NCBI RefSeq assembly: GCF_001690525.1
Contig: NZ_LZGT01000020.1
Coordinates: forward strand, 1 to 35,497
Reading direction: 5' to 3'
DNA length: 35,497 nt
DNA from: Gilliamella sp. App6-5
GTDB lineage: Bacteria > Pseudomonadota > Gammaproteobacteria > Enterobacterales > Orbaceae
Positions within the stretch are counted from its first letter, which is position 1; each line of letters opens with the position of its first letter. Positions 1-7,845 of this stretch are shown here, piece by piece. The position numbers and the translations under genes are program-made. The notes beneath the pieces are model-generated. The model was not told the origin of the DNA, made no database searches, and saw only the letters and a program-made list of their open reading frames with translations.

Positions 1-711
1 AAACATAATTTAATTACCGATACCTATGTCACAGCTGGAAATATTCATGATTCCCAGCCTTATATGGCTCGATTAAAACGCCAGCTAGAGCGGTTTGGCT
101 TTAATCCGGTTGGTGTCGGTCTTGATGCGGGTTATTTTACGGCTCCCATTTGCCATTTACTGCTGGCAGAGCAGATATATCCGGTGTTGGGTTATCGCCG
201 CCCCACCCATGGTGCGAATCCCATCAGAAAAAAGCAGTTTATCTATAACAGTCAAAACGATACTTATACTTGCCCAAACGGGCAAACATTAATATATAAA
301 ACTACCAGCAGGGAAGGTTATCGTCATTATCATTCTGATGCAACAACCTGCAAAATCTGTCCGTTATTGTCACAGTGTACACAGAGTAAAAATACACAGA
401 AAGTCATCACACGGCATATCTGGGAAGCAGATAAAGAGAAAGCCAACGAGATTCGTTTAAGTCAGTGGGGTAAAAAAGTCTATGCTCGGCGAAAAGAAAC
501 CATAGAGCGCAGCTTTGCTGATGCTAAACAACATCACGGACATCGCTATGCACGATTTAGAGGAAGAGCGCAGGTTCAAATGCAGTGTTTATTGGCCGCA
601 ACGGCTCAAAATATCAAGAAAATAGCGATAAAGCTATTTTGTTACGTTTTTTTAAGCTATTTTTTAATTTATTTAATAAAATCCAAATTAAAAATCCTAT
701 TTATGGTTTAA
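1..711 (+). CDS. IS1182-family transposase, 5'-truncated by the window edge
   Basis: This is the C-terminal part of a DDE transposase. The reading frame is open from base 1, so the apparent ATG at 64 is internal. The protein shows the family's mid-domain with an LDAGYF segment, a zinc-binding-like cysteine cluster (CPNGQ, then CKICPLLSQC), and a terminal block (RRKETIERSFADAKQHHG) containing the catalytic glutamate expected in IS1182/IS5-type enzymes. The last ~25 residues are hydrophobic and lysine-rich and may be a read-on past the normal end. A hairpin with a T tract follows. The inverted repeats cannot be judged because the left half is missing. The family call is from remembered similarity. 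Confidence 0.85.
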   Translation, partial: KHNLITDTYVTAGNIHDSQPYMARLKRQLERFGFNPVGVGLDAGYFTAPICHLLLAEQIYPVLGYRRPTHGANPIRKKQFIYNSQNDTYTCPNGQTLIYKTTSREGYRHYHSDATTCKICPLLSQCTQSKNTQKVITRHIWEADKEKANEIRLSQWGKKVYARRKETIERSFADAKQHHGHRYARFRGRAQVQMQCLLAATAQNIKKIAIKLFCYVFLSYFLIYLIKSKLKILFMV

Positions 712-721
712 ATAAAAAAAT

Positions 722-745
722 AAACCCCGAATTATATCGAGGTTT
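722..745 (-). terminator. Terminator of the restriction-modification operon
   Basis: On the minus strand AAACCTCGA pairs with TTCGGGGTTT around a short loop (one wobble), followed at once by ATTTTTTTATTT. This is a standard intrinsic terminator shape. It lies about 110 bases past the nuclease stop codon. Confidence 0.6.
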
Positions 746-759
746 GTCATCAATCTGAG

Positions 760-784
760 CTGGCACGTTATGTGCCAGTTTTTG
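760..784 (+). terminator. Terminator downstream of the IS1182-like transposase
   Basis: CTGGCAC and GTGCCAG form a perfect 7-bp stem with a 5-base loop (GTTAT), followed by TTTTTG on the plus strand. Confidence 0.7.
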
Positions 785-852
785 TTATTATAAATTCATC
801 AACAACATGTTCCCCATTTTTGTATAGTTTAATGGGAAATATTTTCTAGTTT

Positions 853-2115
853 TTATATTACTGGATAATTACTTTCCACAAGAGCTGAATATGCACCTCC
901 TAAATAATCACTACAGAAAAAATCAATTTGTTTAATTATAGATGCAAAATCTAATGGGGGAATATAATTAAATTTATCGGTTTTAAAGCCAACGTTTAAT
1001 ACAAAACGATAATCTTCGAAATCATAGATTTTTATGCCCTTTGAATGAGTTAAATTTTCCATAATAGATGAACATTTAGCAATTAAACAGATGTACTGAA
1101 AATTTTTATCAATATAAGCGGTCTTATTTTCAGGGTGTGCCATGCCAAAATGTTGATTTGGTGTTATAGCAATTAAATTTTCAAGGTAATCTGCAATTTC
1201 AGGAAAATCAGACTTTGTGAAAATATGATGAATCTGGCTTGCTAAAATATCTTCACCTAATTGATACACTTCAGATTTTCCGTTTCGATATAGATCGTTA
1301 AATTTACGCACATCTTTTTTAGCTTTCTGTACCAAATATTCGTGGTAATTTTTTGATTGTTGTTGTTCTAGTGATTGGTGTTCTTGACGTGAAATTTGTT
1401 TCGACTTTCCAGATAGTTGATCTCGCCAATTTAAGCGATTATAAGTGAGATCTTGCAGTGTAATTAGGTTTTTAGATATATGTCCTCTTTCTGTTCCCCG
1501 CTTTTTATATTTGAATGCTAATGGATTGATAATTTTTGTAAAAATTCGTCCACACTCTATACTACCGTTAATCGGTGTGTTGTCAATCGTAAATGATGTA
1601 AACGTATCTTTTAATTGTTGATAACTCTCTTTATTTTGGACTTTAAGAAAATCATTAAAACTAGTAGCCAATCCACTGTCTTTTAATACTTTTTCGATAT
1701 AATGAGTAAGGAAATTCAGTGTATTTAATGGACGTAAAGCAATATGTTGTAATAATTCAAGGTTATTAATTCGATATAAGTACCTAGTACTAACTTTAGT
1801 TTCAATTAAAATTCGACTATAAGCGAGTAACTTAATAGGTTGTCCAAAATACTTATCATATTCATTGCGTGATTTTTGGCTAGGATCTGGTTTTGAAAAT
1901 ATCGTTTGCACATTTTCCTGAGCATATTTACTATCCCAAATGTCTTTAACTGTAAAAGAGGTTGATGTGCTTGATTGTGTATATTCTAGAATACAGTCAG
2001 CAATAATTTGCACAACATCATAAGTGCATTTTTGATCAATCCAACGCGCATTACCTGATAGTTTCACATCGTAATCATATTTTGATAAGAAATTTTGAAT
2101 AAAGTCATTACTCAT
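853..2115 (-). CDS. Type II (probably IIS) restriction endonuclease, HNH/beta-beta-alpha-metal fold
   Basis: This 420-residue protein is the last gene of a three-gene restriction-modification operon. Its start overlaps the stop of the adenine methyltransferase by four bases (ATGA), and a GGGAG ribosome site sits just before it, so the two are translationally coupled. Near the C-terminus it has an HNH-like core: HH at residues 296-297, Asn313, Asn320 and His322 (in ITPNQH), and His327. The N-terminal 280 residues carry no motif I recognise and probably hold target recognition. Position next to two methyltransferases is the main support for the nuclease role. MnlI and HpyAV, type IIS enzymes with an HNH core and paired m5C and m6A methyltransferases, are the closest precedents I know. 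The specificity cannot be read from the sequence. Confidence 0.75.
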   Translation of the reverse strand: MSNDFIQNFLSKYDYDVKLSGNARWIDQKCTYDVVQIIADCILEYTQSSTSTSFTVKDIWDSKYAQENVQTIFSKPDPSQKSRNEYDKYFGQPIKLLAYSRILIETKVSTRYLYRINNLELLQHIALRPLNTLNFLTHYIEKVLKDSGLATSFNDFLKVQNKESYQQLKDTFTSFTIDNTPINGSIECGRIFTKIINPLAFKYKKRGTERGHISKNLITLQDLTYNRLNWRDQLSGKSKQISRQEHQSLEQQQSKNYHEYLVQKAKKDVRKFNDLYRNGKSEVYQLGEDILASQIHHIFTKSDFPEIADYLENLIAITPNQHFGMAHPENKTAYIDKNFQYICLIAKCSSIMENLTHSKGIKIYDFEDYRFVLNVGFKTDKFNYIPPLDFASIIKQIDFFCSDYLGGAYSALVESNYPVI

Positions 2116-3470
2116 TTTATCTCCCTATTTTTTAAACCAAACCAAAAAACGCTATTAGCATCAATATTTAACGATCTTGTCTGATAATTCCTTGCTATTT
2201 GATAAAAATGTCTAAATTCAGAACTTGCATAATATTTTAATTCATCATCTGATAGATGATATGAAAATTTAGGTATTAATACTGCAACTGAACCATTCAT
2301 AATGTAGCCTTTTTGTTTTCGCATTAACCTAGGCTTATATGTCATATTTGGTGTTAAATAAACATCTTCACGATCAAAATATTTAGCAACGGATAATTTC
2401 ATTAATTTTGTTTGCTCAATATAAGCATCATAATTTTCTATATCTATAATTTTATCACCTAAATCACTAATATTTCTAGATTTTAATACTCTAACTTGTT
2501 CTGAATGTTTTTTTACTAATGACAAATTTTCATTTGTAATTTGACGATCTCTGAAAACAGTAAACTGGTTAAATTTTAACTTTTTAAACACCTTATCAAA
2601 ATCTTGATCCCGATATATAACCCAATAAGGTAAAGCAGAATCAAAAATATAATTTGCTTTTTGGATTAATTTTAGTTTTTTAGGTAAAGAACATACATCA
2701 ATATTTCTTTGATTATTTTCTTTCAAATTACAAATTATATTGATTGTTTCTACCAATACACCTTTAAAACCTAATTCACCAAAATCCAAAATAGATTGGA
2801 TCTTATTATTTGTTAGCTTTTCTCTTGTTTCCTTATATTCAGGAGTATTAAGTAAATTTTTAGGCATGATTAAAGAAATAACGTCTGCACATTGTAACGA
2901 TTTTTCAAGGAAAAAGGCCGAGAGATTTTTGACATTTTGGCTATAGTTTTCTATATCAAATAAACTAAGGTCTGTTCTTTTTAGCTTTGTAAAAGGCGGA
3001 TTACCAATTATTAAATCAAACTTTCTCTCTGGTTGATATAACATAAAATCATTACAAATAAATTCTAATTCAATATTTTCGGGTAATCTTTGTTGATTAT
3101 AAATTAATTTTACCCATTCTAAAGTTTTGGGGTTAATATCGATTAACGTGAATTTCACTTTTGGGATATGCTTATATTTCTCAAATAAGAAAGGTAAGAA
3201 ATTACCTGCACCTACAGATGGTTCACAAATATGTAGTTGTGATTTTTCCAAAAAATCAGGTAAATAATTAATGATTTCTTGAATAATAAAAGGGTTTGTA
3301 TAATAAGCAGAATGATTTTCTCTTTCACTATTACTTAATTCAATAATACGAGAAAGTACCGTAGTATCTATAGTGTTATTTTTAAGTTGTGATAAAAGGT
3401 AATTAGATAAACAGTTTTCATCATTAAGTTCATGTCTTTCGATCAGTTGTAATATTTCTTTCTCTGTCAT
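2112..3470 (-). CDS. N6-adenine DNA methyltransferase
   Basis: This 452-residue methyltransferase transfers a methyl group from S-adenosylmethionine to adenine N6 and should protect one strand of the nuclease's site. An SAM-binding motif I (EPSVGAGNF, residues 83-91) is followed by motif II (LIDIN, 109-113) and the catalytic motif IV NPPF (157-160). This is the gamma-type order, with the target-recognition region in the C-terminal half. AYYTNP at 55-60 matches the usual motif X ahead of motif I. The ATG follows the cytosine methyltransferase stop after a single base and overlaps the nuclease start by four bases, so one transcript is expected. Length and motif set look intact. Confidence 0.9.
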   Translation of the reverse strand: MTEKEILQLIERHELNDENCLSNYLLSQLKNNTIDTTVLSRIIELSNSERENHSAYYTNPFIIQEIINYLPDFLEKSQLHICEPSVGAGNFLPFLFEKYKHIPKVKFTLIDINPKTLEWVKLIYNQQRLPENIELEFICNDFMLYQPERKFDLIIGNPPFTKLKRTDLSLFDIENYSQNVKNLSAFFLEKSLQCADVISLIMPKNLLNTPEYKETREKLTNNKIQSILDFGELGFKGVLVETINIICNLKENNQRNIDVCSLPKKLKLIQKANYIFDSALPYWVIYRDQDFDKVFKKLKFNQFTVFRDRQITNENLSLVKKHSEQVRVLKSRNISDLGDKIIDIENYDAYIEQTKLMKLSVAKYFDREDVYLTPNMTYKPRLMRKQKGYIMNGSVAVLIPKFSYHLSDDELKYYASSEFRHFYQIARNYQTRSLNIDANSVFWFGLKNREIK

Positions 3471-3471
3471 A

Positions 3472-4626
3472 TCAAATTACTTGCTTAATTTTTTCCGCAA
3501 CCGTTTTAAATATTGCTGTTGGTACAGCTTCCCCAATGCTTTGACGAATATTCATCTCATTTTTCTTAGAAATTTTTTGTTTTTCTGCTAAAGATAAATT
3601 ATTCAATGTTTCTAATGATATATCGACCCATTTAAATTGATCAGGGATAGTCATTAATTTCATTAATTCACGAATAGAAAAGACACGATCATCTATTGGA
3701 TGTACAGTATTTTGGCTTGCTAGTTGATCATTTCTAGTATGAATACACGGAGCGACTTTATCATAAAGTTGGCGAGTGTATTTATCCCCATTTTTGGATT
3801 TGTTAAGCACTATTTCACCATTTACAATTTTATGGGGACGTTTATTTAATTCAACGTTATCAAAAGCACTTTGCCCTTGCTTAATATCAGTTATCCAAGC
3901 TCGCATATGTTCAGGGTAAACACGAAAACTATGATAAAAATCATTATTATCATATTCTCCCCAATCAAGTGATTTCATGTTGCCAATTACTTTCTTAAGA
4001 GTAACTTCATCACGTTCATCAGGAAAAAATTGGCTAGGGGAATGTGATAAATTTTTATCCACTCCAATTACTAAAGTTCTTGTGCGAGATGAATTTGAAC
4101 CATAATTCTTAAAATTGATAATTCGATGTTCAATTTTATAATCCGTTGCCAATTCAGCTAAGATTAAATCGCCAATAGCAACCACTTCTCCTTGATTATT
4201 TGTACAACCTGTTTTCCAAAATGCCTGAACATTTTCTAAAATAAAAAAATATGGACGAATATTTTTTATCATATTTACACTTTCAACTACAAGGCTATTT
4301 CGCTCAATTTCATTTTCTTTTTTCTTATGATTAGCAACACTCATACCTTGACAAGGAGGCGTTGCAATGACGACATCAACACGATGATAACCTAACTTTT
4401 GCCAACGCTGAATTTCTAGATAAATACGTTGTTTGATTTCATCTTGTTTAATATCACCATTAATATATCCAGAATCAAAACGACACTTTTTATTAATTTT
4501 TTGAATATTAATTCTTCTTTCAATTAATTCATTAGTTGCAATACATTCATAATTATTTAATTTAAACCCATAACATCCGACTCCGGCAGATGAAAAAAGA
4601 CTTATGTATGTATGTTTTTTGCTCAT
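3472..4626 (-). CDS. C5-cytosine DNA methyltransferase
   Basis: This is the first gene of the operon, a 384-residue m5C methyltransferase. It shows motif I (SLFSSAGVG), the catalytic TPPCQGMS with Cys92 (motif IV), ENV (motif VI), SRTRTLVIGV (motif VIII), and the C-terminal motifs IX (RELMKLMTIPDQF) and X (QSIGEAVP). I chose the ATG at 4626 (MSKKHTYI) rather than an upstream one at 4650, because AAGGAG sits six bases before it and the family's motif I normally lies within the first 15 residues. Having both an m5C and an m6A enzyme with one nuclease suggests an asymmetric target, each enzyme marking one strand. Confidence 0.92.
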   Translation of the reverse strand: MSKKHTYISLFSSAGVGCYGFKLNNYECIATNELIERRINIQKINKKCRFDSGYINGDIKQDEIKQRIYLEIQRWQKLGYHRVDVVIATPPCQGMSVANHKKKENEIERNSLVVESVNMIKNIRPYFFILENVQAFWKTGCTNNQGEVVAIGDLILAELATDYKIEHRIINFKNYGSNSSRTRTLVIGVDKNLSHSPSQFFPDERDEVTLKKVIGNMKSLDWGEYDNNDFYHSFRVYPEHMRAWITDIKQGQSAFDNVELNKRPHKIVNGEIVLNKSKNGDKYTRQLYDKVAPCIHTRNDQLASQNTVHPIDDRVFSIRELMKLMTIPDQFKWVDISLETLNNLSLAEKQKISKKNEMNIRQSIGEAVPTAIFKTVAEKIKQVI

Positions 4627-4982
4627 CAATTTCTCCTTAATATTATCCAACTATTTTATCCCATATATGTTTTTTGAGAAATGGCCGAGAGGAGATGAAT
4701 TAGATATAAAAACTAAACCATTTGTATCTTCTATATTTTTCATAATAAGATTTTATTCATTCGCATATAAACTTTATTACGAAAAATATAGTTTATGATC
4801 GTATTAATAATAAACTACATATTGTTCAATAAATTGGACGATTAATTTAAGTTCTAGCTGATACTTCTATCTTAAGTGATTTTATCATATATCCTGTAAT
4901 CCAATTAGATATATTTTAGTTTGCTTACTTATTTCAAATAATAAGAAATGTTAGATCATTCAGTTTAGTTTCATTAGTATTG
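4627..4982. other. Gene-free AT-rich gap upstream of the restriction-modification operon
   Basis: No convincing gene is present and I see no controller (C) protein. The stretch must hold the operon promoter, reading leftwards. A 7-bp inverted repeat (ATAAACT at 4767-4773, AGTTTAT at 4790-4796) could be an operator, but repeats this short are common in such AT-rich DNA. Confidence 0.4.
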
Positions 4983-5240
4983 TTAATTACATTCAATTTT
5001 AACAATCCTTTTTACGAGTTCTCGAGAACCATCTGGTTTAACTCGCCAGATTTCATTTCCAACTTGTTCAACATAGCTTTGAGTCTTGAATAACTCTTGA
5101 ATTTTTCGTTTAGTTAACTCTCCAAATGTATCATCATCAAGTAAACCGTGATCAGTATTCTCATAACGTAAATAATCCTCTTCTGAAGGGTTTTTAATAG
5201 CCCTTGCTTTAATATCAGGATAAATTATTGGGCAACTCAT
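4983..5240 (-). CDS. Small hypothetical protein, 85 residues
   Basis: I do not recognise this gene. It is acidic in the middle (HGLLDDDTFGELTKRK) with a basic, beta-rich end (GNEIWRVKPDGSRELVKRI), and has no membrane segment or signal peptide. An AAGGA ribosome site nine bases before the ATG supports the start. That site is half of a 6-bp hairpin (TAAGGA with TCCTTA, 5250-5270), which may hide it. The gene lies in the accessory part of the ICE between the restriction system and a broken antitoxin gene. A cargo or regulatory role is only inference. Confidence 0.55.
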   Translation of the reverse strand: MSCPIIYPDIKARAIKNPSEEDYLRYENTDHGLLDDDTFGELTKRKIQELFKTQSYVEQVGNEIWRVKPDGSRELVKRIVKIECN

Positions 5241-5322
5241 TTATTTTGTTCCTTAGTCGAAAAATAAGGACTTAATAGTTTATTTTTTTAAAATATATTT
5301 TATAAAAATATCAAATGTATTT

Positions 5323-5339
5323 CAGTCGTTAAACGACTG
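5323..5339. other. Short perfect inverted repeat (hairpin)
   Basis: CAGTCGTT and AACGACTG are perfect 8-base complements around a single A. No T tract follows directly on either strand, so an operator for the neighbouring antitoxin remnant or 85-residue gene is as likely as a terminator. Confidence 0.4.
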
Positions 5340-5354
5340 TTATTAAAAACGGCT

Positions 5355-5607
5355 TTACAAGTCATCAATATTCACTTTTACAGTATTATTTGGATTATTA
5401 AACCTATCTTCAATAATGCTAAGAATATCTCCATCGTTATCAATGAACTTAGTTACTTCTTTAAAGGGTAATTTTTTGATACAGGCAACATAACGTAAAA
5501 AAACTACGTATAGCGTCATTGGGTTCAATATTTAATTGATTCAATACAGAAAATGAATCATTTCTTAATCGCTCATTTACTCTGACTTGAATAGATTTAT
5601 TTCCCAT
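5355..5607 (-). pseudogene. RelB/DinJ-like antitoxin, frameshifted
   Basis: Reading from the ATG at 5607 (GGAAG ribosome site) gives MGNKSIQVRVNERLRND then NIEPNDAIR, the ribbon-helix-helix start typical of RelB/DinJ antitoxins. At a run of seven T on the coding strand (5497-5503) the frame is lost and stops early. Removing one T restores FLRYVACIKKLPFKEV and runs to the tail KVNIDDL with TAA at 5355-5357, giving a protein of 83-84 residues, a normal DinJ size. No RelE/YafQ-type toxin follows, so it is an orphan. Its last ~20 residues resemble the tail of the HigA-like antitoxin at 7291. Confidence 0.7.
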
Positions 5608-5697
5608 TCTTTACTTCCCATATATAAGTAGCTGTAATGCATATTGTATTACATCATAGTGTCGTTAAAAAAAAGCAAGTTTCTTTATATTTTTGTA

Positions 5698-5838
5698 ATG
5701 GACAAAATAGCTGTTTCAGAAAGTACTTTCTGGAAAGGAGATATATCAGAATTAGGATTAAATACACTTAATTTCAATGATGAATTCATTGAAGATACTT
5801 TAGCAGAATAGCTAATTGCCGCGTATAATAAAGACTAA
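5698..5838 (+). pseudogene. Gene remnant with an in-frame stop
   Basis: An open frame from ATG 5698 encodes 37 residues (starting MDKIAVSESTFWKGDIS) to a TAG at 5809-5811. The same frame continues with LIAAYNKD to a TAA, as if one nonsense change split a C-terminal fragment. There is no ribosome site before the ATG. I cannot name the family. It reads like the tail of a larger lost protein. Confidence 0.35.
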
Positions 5839-5859
5839 ATGTGTTATGTCCATTTAGTC
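5833..5859 (-). terminator. Terminator of the 129-residue gene
   Basis: GACTAAATG and CATTTAGTC form a perfect 9-bp stem around nine bases. On the minus strand it is followed by TTTATTATA and lies 13 bases after the stop codon at 5872. Confidence 0.6.
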
Positions 5860-5871
5860 TCTATGCTCCAA

Positions 5872-6261
5872 TTAACTCTTTAATTCATTAACATTATCGA
5901 TAATTTCACCATCAACACTTAATACAGCATCAGAATACAAATCAAAATAGGCATTATGACCTAATTCTTTTAAATGCTCCAAAAAGCAAATCAAAAAACA
6001 TTGTGTATAATCTCCTGATGATAAAATTTCTTTGTAAGATGAATTGAAACGGCTAGCAATTTTATGATTGAAATCATTTAAATTGTTACATTGCCATTGT
6101 TTTATCAACCAATCTTCCATTTCTGATAGATAGAGATTAAATTCAACACCTTCTCCATCAGAGAATGAATTAATCAAATCATATCGTTTAATATTAGATA
6201 ATATATCGTCATCAATTTTTATAATATCATCTCGAAGATATAATCTATTAATTTTGTGCAT
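5872..6261 (-). CDS. Hypothetical ICE accessory protein, 129 residues
   Basis: I do not recognise the family. The protein is acidic, probably soluble and helical, with no signal peptide or membrane segment. The start is set at ATG 6261 (MHKINRLYLRD), because AGGAG lies seven bases before it. A longer open frame to 6306 would read through a hairpin. The ribosome site is one arm of a perfect 8-bp helix, as in the two genes with long leaders, and a second 10-bp hairpin precedes it. It follows the 130-residue gene by about 90 bases on the same strand, so the two probably share a transcript and a control mechanism. Confidence 0.6.
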   Translation of the reverse strand: MHKINRLYLRDDIIKIDDDILSNIKRYDLINSFSDGEGVEFNLYLSEMEDWLIKQWQCNNLNDFNHKIASRFNSSYKEILSSGDYTQCFLICFLEHLKELGHNAYFDLYSDAVLSVDGEIIDNVNELKS

Positions 6262-6326
6262 AAGTGTTCTCCTATAGTTTAAGTTTAATTGAAGGAGAAC
6301 CTCCATTAGGAGTATTCTCCTAATGG
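6262..6326 (-). promoter_or_regulatory. Short leader with two hairpins hiding the ribosome site
   Basis: On the minus strand CCATTAGGAG pairs perfectly with CTCCTAATGG around four bases (6303-6326). Two bases later GTTCTCCT (6293-6300) pairs perfectly with AGGAGAAC (6266-6273) around a 19-base loop. The second helix contains the Shine-Dalgarno AGGAG of the gene starting at 6261. The layout matches the ends of the leaders at 6745 and 8305, although the bases differ. Confidence 0.7.
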
Positions 6327-6351
6327 AAATTTTTCAAATTGTATATAATCT

Positions 6352-6744
6352 TTATAAGGCTAATTCATAACGAGTTAGATCAATGAGTTTAACTATTTCA
6401 ATATTACGAACAATAGGTAATTTGCGTTTCAGATATTCGAGTAAATTAGTTGTTGGGTTTAACTGCCAATGAACTAATACTACATTTACTAAGCCACTAA
6501 TTACTATGTTCTGGGTAGAATTGTCTACTATTGATGCACGTTTAACTTTACATGGACGATTATTAATTTCACCATCAACCCAAACATTACCAAGAATGTG
6601 AGTAATCTCATTTTCAACCTCAATAATTGAATTAAAACTACGCTCAGAAGTGATAATTTCGACCTGATTATTGTCCGTAAACGTGATCTCTAGTTTAAAT
6701 CCATAATTATTTGTAAATAAGTCTTTAATGTAATTAATTGTCAT
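6352..6744 (-). CDS. Hypothetical ICE accessory protein, 130 residues
   Basis: I do not recognise this protein. It looks soluble and alternates beta-rich segments (LEITFTDNNQVEIITS, IVISGLVNVVLVHWQL) with short helices. The ATG at 6744 follows GGAG by seven bases. Its roughly 250-base leader is nearly the same as that of the DUF3577 gene at 7846, so the two genes are probably controlled together, which hints at a role in ICE maintenance or replication. The downstream 129-residue gene is likely in the same transcript. Confidence 0.6.
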   Translation of the reverse strand: MTINYIKDLFTNNYGFKLEITFTDNNQVEIITSERSFNSIIEVENEITHILGNVWVDGEINNRPCKVKRASIVDNSTQNIVISGLVNVVLVHWQLNPTTNLLEYLKRKLPIVRNIEIVKLIDLTRYELAL

Positions 6745-6999
6745 GATAATTCTCCAAAATTAAGTCAATAAAAAGGAGAATTTATGCCCGATAGGGATAA
6801 AATTCCCCTATGGGTGAGTAAAAGATAAGTTTATAAGAACTCAACATCAAACAGATGTCACCAACCTGCAAAAAACAGTGAGTTTGTTGGTTGTTAGTGC
6901 GTGATCACCTTAAAAAAGGAACGTCCCATTTTACTGGCTACGTCTGAGAATTAACGATCATCTTCTCTATGTTTGCCACTAAAAGTAGCGAAAAAAATT
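6745..6999 (-). promoter_or_regulatory. Structured leader RNA, copy 1
   Basis: This non-coding stretch is closely repeated at 8305-8558. On the minus strand a -10-like TATACT (7000-7005) precedes it, followed by small hairpins: GCTAC/GTGGC, GAGAA/TTCTC, CCTT/AAGG, ACCAAC/GTTGGT enclosing CTG/CAG, and GACATC/GATGTT. Next comes CCCATAGGG pairing with CCCTAT-C-GGG (6787-6814). Finally AATTCTCC (6775-6782) pairs perfectly with GGAGAATT (6748-6755), which holds the ribosome site. Several stems differ from copy 2 by paired changes, as expected of a selected RNA. The Rfam STAXI motif is reported near ICE/plasmid genes of this kind and is a candidate identity, unchecked. Confidence 0.75.
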
Positions 7000-7010
7000 A
7001 GTATAACGAT

Positions 7011-7301
7011 TTAATTAATGCGCTGCTTTGCATCGTTGTAAACATTTAAAGATTCTCGCTTACCTATCGCTAACACTTTGATAATAATAAGCTCATCAAT
7101 AACTTTATAGACCATTCTGAATCCAGATGACCTCAATTTTATTTTGAAACACCCAGACAGTGAGCCACTTAACTTAGCTGATTCAATATAGGGGTTAATC
7201 TGAAGTTTTTTTAACTTTTTTTTAAATTGAAGCTGTATACTCCGATCTAATTTATTCCATTCTTTAAATGCCTTTTCATCGAACACGACTTTAAAGGTCA
7301 T
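7011..7301 (-). CDS. RelE-family toxin
   Basis: This 96-residue protein is of the RelE/ParE superfamily, ribosome-dependent mRNA endonucleases or gyrase poisons. The fold signature is visible: FKVVFDEKAFKEWNKL, a basic helix (QFKKKLKKLQINPY), the strand GCFKIKLRSSGFRMVYKV, and a final strand with VLAIGKRESLNVY. The Arg/Lys-rich centre suggests RelE-type RNA cleavage rather than ParE, but this is inference. The ATG at 7301 overlaps the antitoxin's last codons; an alternative ATG lies at 7307. The antitoxin-first overlapping order is normal for RelBE pairs. Confidence 0.85.
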   Translation of the reverse strand: MTFKVVFDEKAFKEWNKLDRSIQLQFKKKLKKLQINPYIESAKLSGSLSGCFKIKLRSSGFRMVYKVIDELIIIKVLAIGKRESLNVYNDAKQRIN

Positions 7302-7668
7302 CCACATTTACCTCAATAATTTTACCAGGATTTCTGAGTCTATCTTCGGCAATTCTAAGAATATCTTCATCTTCGTCAATACACGGAACTAAACGAATTA
7401 TTTCTGGTTGGTTTGATTTGTGTTTAATTTGCCATAAATCATACTGGGATTGTAATGATAACCACATTCTTGCAGTGCTAATTCCAGCTAGTTCTAATCG
7501 CCAAGCTAGGGTTGGCGAAATAGGGGCTTTACCATGTAACACTCTTGATATTGTTTCACGCGAAAAACCTAGATGTTTAGCAAAATCAGTAATAGTCATA
7601 TTTAATGTATTAGGTAAAATTTCGTCTAATAAAATTTCACCTGGATGTGAAGGGTTAAACATTTCCAT
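7291..7668 (-). CDS. HigA-like antitoxin with a RelB-like tail
   Basis: Residues 1-80 are a typical HigA/VapI XRE-type helix-turn-helix (MFNPSHPGEILLDE at the start, FAKHLGFSRETISRVLHGKA as recognition region, MWLSLQSQYDLWQ at its end). HigA proteins usually finish soon after this. Here about 40 extra residues follow (LVPCIDEDEDILRIAEDRL to VNVDDL), resembling the toxin-binding tail of RelB/DinJ antitoxins and the tail of the remnant at 5355. Its partner is RelE-like rather than clearly HigB-like. The protein probably binds the toxin and represses its own promoter. GGAG lies five bases before the ATG at 7668. Confidence 0.85.
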   Translation of the reverse strand: MEMFNPSHPGEILLDEILPNTLNMTITDFAKHLGFSRETISRVLHGKAPISPTLAWRLELAGISTARMWLSLQSQYDLWQIKHKSNQPEIIRLVPCIDEDEDILRIAEDRLRNPGKIIEVNVDDL

Positions 7669-7806
7669 AAATGCTCCAATACCTCTAGTTGAACCAGTTT
7701 CAAAAAAATTTCCAGCCCTTTATGTTCAAAACTTTTTATCATATAAGTCTGTTCATGTGATGGATTACATCACAAATGGAGAGTTGAAGCAACTGATTTA
7801 ACAATT

Positions 7807-7832
7807 AAAAAAGCAAGTTTCCTTGCTTTTTT
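7807..7832 (-). terminator. Bidirectional intrinsic terminator after the DUF3577 gene
   Basis: AAAAAAGCAAG and CTTGCTTTTTT form a perfect 11-bp stem with a 4-base loop and a T tract on either strand. It lies 13 bases after the stop codon at 7846. Confidence 0.85.
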
Positions 7833-7845
7833 GAGTTGTTAATTG

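Noticed and set aside
4627-4650. Upstream ATG adding eight residues to the cytosine methyltransferase
   Set aside because: The added codons cover the AAGGAG ribosome site that serves ATG 4626.
4604-4798. Plus-strand open frame of 64 residues upstream of the methyltransferase
   Set aside because: Low-complexity hydrophobic composition, no ribosome site, and it begins inside the methyltransferase gene.
7418-7801. Plus-strand open frame antisense to the antitoxin
   Set aside because: It overlaps the well-supported HigA-like gene on the other strand and has no recognisable protein features.
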